NCBI RefSeq assembly: GCF_000615945.1
Contig: NZ_BAMO01000035.1
Coordinates: 1 to 54,121 of the forward strand
Length of the DNA: 54,121 nt
Reading direction: 5' to 3'
Source: Caldalkalibacillus mannanilyticus JCM 10596
GTDB lineage: Bacteria > Bacillota > Bacilli > Caldalkalibacillales > JCM-10596
This document shows positions 46,573-54,121 of this stretch, piece by piece; positions within the stretch are counted from its first letter, which is position 1; every line of letters begins with the position of its first letter. Below the pieces are notes generated by a model that was given only the letters and a program-made list of their open reading frames with translations, searched no databases and was not told the origin of the DNA. Made by a program: the position numbers and the translations under genes.

Positions 46573-47558
46573 ACTGATTTCCCCCACTTCTTAGCTTGAA
46601 CAGACCGAAGAACAGGGGAACCCGAATCTTTGGAATAAAAACTATAGAGCACCATTCCTCCCATAATAATAAGAAGACCTATTAATGCAATTCCTTGGGG
46701 GAGTGGGGTAGAAAGAAATAAAATTTCTCCTAGGATAACGAACAATACTTGAGTGGATTGTGTGGCTTCAACTGCCGCTAATTTTCCTTGATGCTCTCTT
46801 ACTCGATCCGTGGCAACAAAAAACAAAATCGTAGCAATGACTCCAGAGCAGATTGCCACAACCAAGGACTGAATAAGTTGATCGGTTGAGGGAGGTCCTA
46901 CTTGGACATACCCCCAAATAGAAAGAATAATCCAGAATGGAAGGCTCGCTAGTGTCATGCCGAATACCCGCTGGAAGGTATCGAGTCTTCCGCCACATAC
47001 CTCCATCATTTTTCGATTTCCTAATGGGTAAGCAAAGGCTGCAAGCATAACAGGAAGAACACCGATGCTAATCATTCCCCATGTCAGATCCTGCGCTTGT
47101 TGTAGCTGAATCAGCACAACGCCAAAAAGAATCAAGCAGGATATAGCTAAAGCTTTCAAGGGGATTTTTTGTCTGACCTTACGTATACCATTAGCTGAAG
47201 GAACCTGTTGAAAAAAGAGAGGACTTAGTAATACACCTGCAACAATGGTGATCTGCCATGTTCCAGCCACTAACCAACCTGCTCCATAAGCGGCTGCATA
47301 GGTTAAAGGAGCATAAAACAGAACAAAGCCGACAAAGCTCCAGCCTAGCCAGTGAAAAGGTTGTTTACCAATTTCCTTCATAACCTGCATCATATTTTTT
47401 CTGAACAACACGATCAAAAATAAAAAAGGGAACATGAAGAGATATCTCAAAGAAGAACTCCAGATCCAGCTACCTCCTGCAAGTTCCATAGAGCGATTCA
47501 AAATAAAAGTGATAGCAAAAAACAAAGAAGCTAAGATGCCGATGGAGATTTCCTTCAT
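46569..47558 (-). CDS. Multidrug resistance efflux transporter (EmrE-like, PF13536 type)
   Basis: The start is taken at ATG 47558 (reverse strand) with AAAGGTG upstream, giving 329 residues. Ten hydrophobic segments are visible, with ISIGILASLFFAITFILNRS, FVGFVLFYAPLTYAAAYGAG and AAVEATQSTQVLFVILGEIL as typical parts of this DMT-superfamily group. It probably exports small molecules, and the substrate is unknown. It converges with the phosphotransferase gene, four bases overlapping. Confidence 0.78.
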   Translation of the reverse strand: MKEISIGILASLFFAITFILNRSMELAGGSWIWSSSLRYLFMFPFLFLIVLFRKNMMQVMKEIGKQPFHWLGWSFVGFVLFYAPLTYAAAYGAGWLVAGTWQITIVAGVLLSPLFFQQVPSANGIRKVRQKIPLKALAISCLILFGVVLIQLQQAQDLTWGMISIGVLPVMLAAFAYPLGNRKMMEVCGGRLDTFQRVFGMTLASLPFWIILSIWGYVQVGPPSTDQLIQSLVVAICSGVIATILFFVATDRVREHQGKLAAVEATQSTQVLFVILGEILFLSTPLPQGIALIGLLIIMGGMVLYSFYSKDSGSPVLRSVQAKKWGKSV

Positions 47559-47777
47559 ACATACACACCTTTCATTCCTACAAAAATAAGTATGGTATAA
47601 TATACCTTTCACTCATTATATTATATAAGAAGGCTGCAAGGAAAACCTATAGAAAAACATTCTATCATTTTTTTGCACATAAAAATCGACATATTTTTTC
47701 AATTATTTTCATTTTTCGATAAAAATAGCATGACTTGAACTGTATCGTCCCTTATACTAGGGATAGGGTGATACATA

Positions 47778-48989
47778 ATGATGAAACAACTTGTAAAAGG
47801 GAAAAAAATGTTTTGGCTTGGCATGATTTTAATCATACTGCTCCCTTTGCTGGGAAGCTTGATTTCCAATAAGGGCTTACCTCCCGGCTTTGGAATCTTT
47901 CCTCCGCAAAAAGTAGCAGGTGAACCAGGGTTTAATCTCTATTATTTTCTATTTATTGCACTAGGAGAAACCGTTATCATTTTACTTATTTTATTTCCTG
48001 CTTTGTTTGGTTTTAAGAAGTTGTCCACAAGAAGAACGAATGACAAGACAGAATGTTTTCGCTATCCCTTGTGGTTTTGGTTAGGAAGCATCGTTTGTCT
48101 TGGGTCTTGGTTTGTCATGTGGGGAGGAGTTTCTCTTGGAGGACTTGAAATTTACACCTTTGTTCCTCTCTGGTGGGGATTTATTTGTGCACTTGATGGG
48201 ATTGTCTATAAGAGAAGTAGAGGATACTCTCTGTTAGCAAGTCGTCCTAAATTAGTCCTACTCCTTAGTTTAACATCCATTTTCGGTTGGTATTTATTTG
48301 AGTACTTAAATTATTTTGTCAATGAGAATTGGTATTATCCCAATAACAAGCTTCTCTCCCCTGTTGGCAATGTGGTCTGGTATACATTAGCCTATACGAC
48401 CGTTTGGCCGGCTATTTTTGAATGGTATTTGCTGTTACAGACCTTTGAGGGCCTGAAGAACAGATATACGAATGGACCTAAGCTGAATTTAACGAAAAAA
48501 TGGGGCTTCATCATCATGCTTGGAGGAGCGTTATTAACATTTGGAACAGGTATTTTTTCTCATCTGCTCTTCTTTGGTTTGTGGATTGGTCCGCTTTTCA
48601 TTTTATCAGGCCTGTTAATCTACAAAGGGTATTGGACGCCTTACAGTCCGATGGCTAAAGGGAACTGGAGCCCCTTTATTCTTATGGGGTTAGCTTCGTT
48701 ATTTAATGGTTTTTTGTGGGAAATGTGGAATTATGGGAGTCATTATTTTAATCCAGACAGACCAACAAACCCTAATTTTTGGATCTATGATATTCCTTAT
48801 GTTAACGTGATTAGAATTTTTTCAGAAATGCCTTTGCTAGGTTACTTTGGGTATTTGCCTTTTGGTGTTTTATGTTGGGTGTTTTGGTTATGGGCAGCTT
48901 ATTTGTTTAATTTAGAACCGGATTTTGCATCAAAATTAAATAAACAAGAGGGATTGAAAAATGAGATTGATAGAGCAATTAGGTTATAG
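47778..48989 (+). CDS. Polytopic membrane protein, unknown function, coupled to the kinase gene
   Basis: The 403-residue protein starts at ATG 47778 or 47781 after GGATAGGGTG. It has about ten hydrophobic segments, rich in Trp and Tyr (LWFWLGSIVCLGSWFVMWGG, WPAIFEWYLLLQTF, FNGFLWEMWNYGSHYF). I recognise no family. A Trp/Glu/Asn-rich segment near the end (NGFLWEMWNYGSHYFNPDRP) is distinctive. Its last 29 bases overlap the following kinase gene, so the two proteins are very likely made together. A role as membrane sensor or anchor for the kinase is plausible but inferred only from this coupling. Confidence 0.7.
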   Translation: MMKQLVKGKKMFWLGMILIILLPLLGSLISNKGLPPGFGIFPPQKVAGEPGFNLYYFLFIALGETVIILLILFPALFGFKKLSTRRTNDKTECFRYPLWFWLGSIVCLGSWFVMWGGVSLGGLEIYTFVPLWWGFICALDGIVYKRSRGYSLLASRPKLVLLLSLTSIFGWYLFEYLNYFVNENWYYPNNKLLSPVGNVVWYTLAYTTVWPAIFEWYLLLQTFEGLKNRYTNGPKLNLTKKWGFIIMLGGALLTFGTGIFSHLLFFGLWIGPLFILSGLLIYKGYWTPYSPMAKGNWSPFILMGLASLFNGFLWEMWNYGSHYFNPDRPTNPNFWIYDIPYVNVIRIFSEMPLLGYFGYLPFGVLCWVFWLWAAYLFNLEPDFASKLNKQEGLKNEIDRAIRL

Positions 48990-51900
48990 AACGGTTGAAA
49001 CCTTATACCAGAGCTTAAACACGGTGGTCTATCGGGCAGAAAAGGATACGAGTGAAGCTGTCATTCTAAAGCTATTAAATGATGAGAATCCTGCTCCACA
49101 CAAGATAGCCAGGCTCCAGTATGAATATAATATTCTATCAGAGCTTGCTATTCCAGGCGTGATCAAAGCCCGCTCTTTACTAAAATTAAATAAGGGCTAC
49201 ATTCTAGAGATGGAAGATACGGGAGGGATTCCTCTCTCTAAAGCCCCTGTCTTTCACTCTGGGCGGAATGTTCAGCACGATAGAGAAAGCCTAATCGAGA
49301 AGATTTATATTTTTATTGACTTAGCAAAAACTTTAGGAGAAATCCATCGTTGTCATATTATTCATAAAGATATTAATCCATCGAACATCTTAATCCATCC
49401 CGAAACCAATCAAATTCAATTTATTGATTTTGGGCTATCAACGAAGCGACAGTTGGAAAGCATAGAATTAAATATGATGAGTGTAGTAAGTGGAACATTA
49501 GCGTATATTTCCCCAGAGCAGACGGGGCGAATACGCAGACCTATTGATTATAGGGCTGATTATTATTCTCTTGGAGTTACCTTCTATGAATTGCTCACAG
49601 GAATCCTCCCCTTTCAAGAGAAAGATCCTCTAGAAATAATCTATTCACATATAGCCAAGAAACCACTCTCACCACACGAACTAGATTCAGACATTCCCAA
49701 ACCTCTTTCAGATATCATCATGAAATTACTCGAAAAAATGGCAGAGCACCGTTATGGAAATATCTATGGACTGGTATCGGATTTAGCAACTTGTTTAGAA
49801 CAGCTAGAAAAAAAAGAAAGAATTGAATCTTTTGCTCTTGGGACACAGGATGACAATGTTCATTTTCAGGTTTCACCTAAAATATATGGGAGAGAAGAAG
49901 AAATTCAGCAGATGATTCAAGCTTTTGATAGAGTGAAAAAAGGGTCCATGGAATTGGTCCTTGTTTCAGGTTTTTCAGGTGTGGGCAAGACTGCGATCAT
50001 TGAACAGGTACACGAACCTATCTTACAGGCACGTGGCTTATTTATTAGTGGTAAATATGATCAATATAGCAGGGAAATTCCTTATAGTGCCATATTACAA
50101 GCTTGTAAAGAACTGCTAAGATATGTTTTGTCTCACTCTGATGAAGAAGTGGCTAAGTGGAGAGAGAGGATCATTGCTTCATTGCATCGAAACGGAAAAT
50201 TATTGATCGACTTGCTTCCTGAATTAGAAAAAGTGATAGGACCTCAGCCAGATATTCCAGAGCTGACTCCTTCTGAAAATCAGAATCGTTTCCTTGTTAC
50301 TTTTGGTAACTTTATTCACTCATTTACTGCTGAAGGAAGACCTTTAGCCATTTTTTTAGATGACTTACAATGGATTGATCAACCCTCTCTAGCTTTGATT
50401 CATTATCTACTGAACAGAGGGGATGTTCATCATTTACTTATGATTGGAGCTTATCGAGAAAATGAATTATTTGATGATCATCCTCTAGCGCGATCTCTTA
50501 ATGAAGTTAGGCATTCTAAGGAAGTGATAGAACTCACCATTCGTCCATTAGAAAAAGATGAAGTGATTCAAATGGTTGCAGACACACTGCACATTGAGAT
50601 GCAGGAAGCAGAATCACTTGCCGCTCTTATTTATCGTAGGACAGAAGGGAATCCTTTTTTCTCAATTCAGTTTTTACAAAGCTTATATGAAGAAGGTATG
50701 ATCTATTATCAAGAAACGAGAAGAAAATGGGGCTGGGAATTAGGTCATATAAATCAAATGTTCATCAATGAGAATGTGGTTGATCTTATTATTCAGCGTA
50801 TCAAAAAACTATCTGAAGAATCACAAGAAACTCTGGTTCTTGCTTCCCTTATTGGAAATGTTTTTACATTAAAGACCCTAGCGAAGGTTCAGCAAAGCCC
50901 TTCTTCGGTCATTATGAAAAAACTAATGCCTGCAATTGAGATGGGGATTCTTATTCCGATCACAAAGGATTATGATTTAGCCTGCATGGAGAATTCAGAA
51001 TTGGATGTTGTTTTGAAATTCCATCATGATCGAATTCAACAGGCAGCGTATAGTTTTTTTGAGGAAGAAAAAAGAGAGGCTGCCCATCTTGATATTGCTC
51101 GTATACTGATCAAAGGGGCAACGGTCCATGAAATAGCGGAAGAGGCGATTCAAATTGCCAAACACTATAATCATGCTGTACATTTGATCACTTCCGATCA
51201 GGAAAAACAAAAGGTTGCTGAACTTAACTTTTTAGCTTGTCAAAAGGCAAAAGCTTCGACAGCGTATCATCAAGCTCTTAAATTTATCGAATCATGTGTT
51301 CACCTTTTGCCTAGTGAAGCTTGGCAGGAGCAGTATGAATTTATTTATAGAGCTGTTCATTTATATGCGGAATGTGCCTATCTCTGCAATGAATTTACTG
51401 TTGGTGAACAAATGACAAGGCTATTATTTCAACATGCTAAAACGGATATTCAAAAGGCACTTATTTATAAGATGCAACTAGAGCAATATGCTTTTTTTGG
51501 TCGAATGCAAGAATCAATTGAGTATGGAGTTTTAGCTTTAAAACAGCTTGGTTTTCACATCCCTTCGCGTCCTGGTAAAGCTCTCATTGTCAAGGAATTG
51601 ATTAGCGCGAAGCTCAGGATCAGAAACAAAACGACGGAACAGCTTGCTACGTTACCACTAGCTAAGGACGAGAAAGTAATTCTGGCGATGAAAATCATGC
51701 TTAATTTTATTCCGCCCGCTTATCTAACTGGTAATGAGAATATGTTTGCATATGTCATTCTAAAGAACTTAAATCTTACTTTAACTCATGGGCTTATTCC
51801 TCAGACGTCAGCTATCTATATTGGCTATACTGTTTTGCTCGCTGGATTAGGTGATTTACGCGGAGCAGAACGGTTTGGAAAGCTTGCCATACGAGTCAGC

Positions 51901-54096
51901 GATCAGTCAGTAGATCAGCAATGGAGAGGAATGACCTGCGTTTTATATGGATTATTTAGTCATAGCTGGAATCATGATTGGTCGGACATGACGGAATGGT
52001 TCAGCAAATCGATTGAAGCAGGGCTTTCATCAGGTGAACATCTCTATATGTCTTTTAGTTGTGGATATGTTCATCAGTGGAATCCGAGGCTACAGATTCA
52101 GGAAGCCATTAATGAAAATAAGAAATACATCTCCTTAGTGAGAGAGTCAAAGTATAAGAATGCCATGAATGCTATGTTACTTCATCAGCATCGTTTCTTA
52201 AATTTTGCCGGCTATACCTCCTCTTCCTTATCCTTGAATACGGATCAATTTACCGAAAAGCATTGTCTGGATCAAATGAAGCAAGAGGGGTACTTATCAG
52301 GAGTGGCTATTTATTATATCTTTAAGAATCAAATTTTTTATATGAATGGAGAAATCGATCGGGCTTATGCTGCTTTAGTCGAAGCAGACCATCATATTAA
52401 GGCTTTAAGTGGTTCGCCATACATAGTAGAGTATCGTTTCTTCTCGCTTCTAACCCTGGTTGAGAAATATCGTGTGAGTGAAAAGAAGATAAGAAGAGGG
52501 ATCTGGAATCGAATCAAAAAAGACGTTCGGCTACTTGATTCATGGGCCAAGCATTGCCCCGATAATTTCTTGGGTAAGAAGCTTATTGCAGAAGCAGAAA
52601 TCATGTTGCTTCAAGAAAAGTATGATCAAGCGATTAAGCTATATGATCAAGCCATCCGAGAGGCGAATAAGAATGGGTACCTATGGGATGGTGCCTTAGC
52701 CAATGAACGAGCGGGAACTCTCTATATTTGCCGTGGAAATAATCGACTAGCTAAGATGTACCTGAAAGAGGCGGTTTACCTATATCAAATGTGGGGAGCT
52801 TCTGCGAAGGTGGAAGAAATCATGGGAAGATATCCCGCCTTGTTTACGAGAAGAATAAAGGATGAAAAATCGATTACCCTATCTACGACAACGACAACAG
52901 ATACCGTGATTGAAGCTCTAGAATTATCTACAGTGATTAAGGCTTCTGAAGTGTTCTTAAATGAATTTCATTTCCCTTCTTTATTGAAGAAAATTATGAT
53001 GGTCGTTTTGGAATACTCTGGAGCAGAAAAAGGATATTTGATCCTTAAGCAAGAGGAAACTTGGTCTGTGGAAGCAGAAAAAGATTCTTCAGATGGAGAG
53101 ATCACTGTATTGCATTCCATGCCACTCTACCATTACGACAGTAAAGTAGCGAAGTCAGTCATACAGTATGTGTTGAGAACGGGAGAATGGGTTGTATTGG
53201 AACATGCTTCTAAAGAAAATAGCTATTTGCACGATCAATATATGAAAATGAATGATATTAAATCTCTCTTATGTCTTCCGATTATGAACAAAGGGACTTC
53301 CATTGGATTGCTGTATTTAGAAAATAACTTAGCTCCGGCTGTTTTTACTAAAGAAAGAGTCAAGATATTAGAGCTAATCTCAACTCAGATCGCTATTTCT
53401 ATCGAGAATGTTAAACTCTATGCGCATTTAGAATCAACAAATCAGAAATTACAAGAATCAAAGGATCAATTGCAGAAGTGGAACTATAATCTTGAAAAAG
53501 AAGTGAAGAAAAGAACAGGGGAGTTAGAACAGGCGAATTCAAGATTAAAGGAACTCACCTATATAGATGGATTAACCAAAGCGAAAAATCGACGCTTTTT
53601 TGATCAGGTTTTTGTTCAAGAATGGGAAAAAGCGATTCAAAACCAGTCTAGTATCTCCATGCTGATGGTTGATATTGATCAGTTTAAAGAATATAACGAT
53701 CGGTATGGACATCTGCAAGGGGATGATTGCATACGAGCCGTCGCTGCTCTTCTGGAGAGAGTCATGCGTGAGAAGGGAATTGTAGCTAGATATGGTGGAG
53801 AAGAATTCGCTATTATTATCCCTGTTCTGGACCAAGCTGAAGTCCAAGGGATGGCGGAAGAGATTCGTTCATCCATTGAAGGATATCGAATCCCGCATGA
53901 GAAATCCAGAGTGAGTCAGGTGGTAACCGTTAGTATAGGTATCGCGGGAATGATCCCTGACAAGAATGATTCGAGCCATCTTCTTTTACATCATGCTGAC
54001 CAAGCATTATACCGCTCTAAGCTAGATGGGCGTAATCGAGTGACGGTGTATGGCAAGAACGAGATAGAATATGGGAAAGATAAACAGTATAGATAG
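48961..54096 (+). CDS. Ser/Thr kinase - AAA ATPase - helical repeats - GAF - GGDEF signalling protein
   Basis: The protein has 1711 residues. Kinase (about 7-275): HRD-type loop as HKDINPSNIL, DFG in IDFGLSTKR, and GTLAYISPEQTGRI. AAA/STAND-type ATPase (about 300-640): Walker A GFSGVGKTAI (about 336) and Walker B LAIFLDDLQWIDQPSL. A long TPR-like helical region follows to about 1280, then GAF (about 1330-1490), coiled coil (about 1490-1525) and GGDEF (about 1530-1700). The last carries an intact active-site YGGEEFAII. At the position of the RxxD inhibitory site it has REKG, so product inhibition is probably lost. The kinase-ATPase-GAF layout is known from large trifunctional kinases that end in a histidine kinase; here a diguanylate cyclase replaces it. 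The output is likely c-di-GMP controlled by a signal received through the helical or GAF part. Confidence 0.9.
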   Translation: MRLIEQLGYRTVETLYQSLNTVVYRAEKDTSEAVILKLLNDENPAPHKIARLQYEYNILSELAIPGVIKARSLLKLNKGYILEMEDTGGIPLSKAPVFHSGRNVQHDRESLIEKIYIFIDLAKTLGEIHRCHIIHKDINPSNILIHPETNQIQFIDFGLSTKRQLESIELNMMSVVSGTLAYISPEQTGRIRRPIDYRADYYSLGVTFYELLTGILPFQEKDPLEIIYSHIAKKPLSPHELDSDIPKPLSDIIMKLLEKMAEHRYGNIYGLVSDLATCLEQLEKKERIESFALGTQDDNVHFQVSPKIYGREEEIQQMIQAFDRVKKGSMELVLVSGFSGVGKTAIIEQVHEPILQARGLFISGKYDQYSREIPYSAILQACKELLRYVLSHSDEEVAKWRERIIASLHRNGKLLIDLLPELEKVIGPQPDIPELTPSENQNRFLVTFGNFIHSFTAEGRPLAIFLDDLQWIDQPSLALIHYLLNRGDVHHLLMIGAYRENELFDDHPLARSLNEVRHSKEVIELTIRPLEKDEVIQMVADTLHIEMQEAESLAALIYRRTEGNPFFSIQFLQSLYEEGMIYYQETRRKWGWELGHINQMFINENVVDLIIQRIKKLSEESQETLVLASLIGNVFTLKTLAKVQQSPSSVIMKKLMPAIEMGILIPITKDYDLACMENSELDVVLKFHHDRIQQAAYSFFEEEKREAAHLDIARILIKGATVHEIAEEAIQIAKHYNHAVHLITSDQEKQKVAELNFLACQKAKASTAYHQALKFIESCVHLLPSEAWQEQYEFIYRAVHLYAECAYLCNEFTVGEQMTRLLFQHAKTDIQKALIYKMQLEQYAFFGRMQESIEYGVLALKQLGFHIPSRPGKALIVKELISAKLRIRNKTTEQLATLPLAKDEKVILAMKIMLNFIPPAYLTGNENMFAYVILKNLNLTLTHGLIPQTSAIYIGYTVLLAGLGDLRGAERFGKLAIRVSDQSVDQQWRGMTCVLYGLFSHSWNHDWSDMTEWFSKSIEAGLSSGEHLYMSFSCGYVHQWNPRLQIQEAINENKKYISLVRESKYKNAMNAMLLHQHRFLNFAGYTSSSLSLNTDQFTEKHCLDQMKQEGYLSGVAIYYIFKNQIFYMNGEIDRAYAALVEADHHIKALSGSPYIVEYRFFSLLTLVEKYRVSEKKIRRGIWNRIKKDVRLLDSWAKHCPDNFLGKKLIAEAEIMLLQEKYDQAIKLYDQAIREANKNGYLWDGALANERAGTLYICRGNNRLAKMYLKEAVYLYQMWGASAKVEEIMGRYPALFTRRIKDEKSITLSTTTTTDTVIEALELSTVIKASEVFLNEFHFPSLLKKIMMVVLEYSGAEKGYLILKQEETWSVEAEKDSSDGEITVLHSMPLYHYDSKVAKSVIQYVLRTGEWVVLEHASKENSYLHDQYMKMNDIKSLLCLPIMNKGTSIGLLYLENNLAPAVFTKERVKILELISTQIAISIENVKLYAHLESTNQKLQESKDQLQKWNYNLEKEVKKRTGELEQANSRLKELTYIDGLTKAKNRRFFDQVFVQEWEKAIQNQSSISMLMVDIDQFKEYNDRYGHLQGDDCIRAVAALLERVMREKGIVARYGGEEFAIIIPVLDQAEVQGMAEEIRSSIEGYRIPHEKSRVSQVVTVSIGIAGMIPDKNDSSHLLLHHADQALYRSKLDGRNRVTVYGKNEIEYGKDKQYR

Positions 54097-54121
54097 AATA
54101 CAGAAAAGAGCTTATAGAGGA

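Overview
The window looks like chromosome from a spore-forming, low-GC Firmicute of the order Bacillales. The evidence is an H-type small acid-soluble spore protein, S-layer homology (SLH) domains on a secreted protein, a LicR-controlled cellobiose PTS, a contiguous argCJBD-carAB-argFGH cluster, and AGGAGG-type ribosome binding sites. The SLH proteins and the gene order point towards the Brevibacillus/Paenibacillus side of the order, but I cannot name a species. There are no tRNA or rRNA genes and no CRISPR array.

Layout. 1-6930 is an AT-rich accessory stretch: the 3' end of an unidentified gene, an internally deleted ISL3-like transposase remnant, then single-gene enzymes (methyltransferase, GNAT acetyltransferase, DJ-1/PfpI protein, lipoprotein, DUF6678-like and DUF1963 proteins, isochorismatase-like hydrolase, GrpB). 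7061-14790 holds a reverse-strand FAD oxidoreductase and a beta-glucoside system (licR, then licB-licC-licA-licH, then a separate HPr). 14943-16914 holds small membrane or exported proteins. 17107-25793 is a cobalamin-riboswitch-controlled operon. 25961-31423 has a sugar isomerase, two non-coding leader-like regions, a methyltransferase, a decayed hydrolase, sspH, rnhA, queG and ogt. 31590-45228 is the arginine cluster, interrupted by a reverse-strand EamA transporter. 45229-54096 has a structured RNA candidate, a phosphotransferase, an efflux protein, a membrane protein and a 1711-residue kinase/ATPase/GAF/diguanylate cyclase.

Most interesting system: 17107-25793 encodes what looks like a Gram-positive counterpart of animal intrinsic factor/transcobalamin. 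A cobalamin riboswitch with a readable terminator/antiterminator switch precedes a very large secreted protein. It combines three DUF4430 (transcobalamin C-terminal-like) domains, two alpha/alpha-barrel-like (prenyltransferase/squalene cyclase-type repeat) domains and three SLH repeats. Then come a DUF4430 lipoprotein, an EcfT membrane protein, a fused double EcfA ATPase and an ECF S component. Read together, this suggests corrinoid capture at the S-layer, hand-over to a lipid-anchored protein, and import by an ECF transporter.

Quality warning: at least eleven conserved genes are broken by single-base indels, mostly in short homopolymers, or by single stops. All have full-length homology continuing across the break. 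This fits uncorrected sequencing or assembly errors better than gene decay, so I annotate them as one CDS each with the break marked. The exceptions are the transposase remnant and the alpha/beta hydrolase, which look genuinely degraded.
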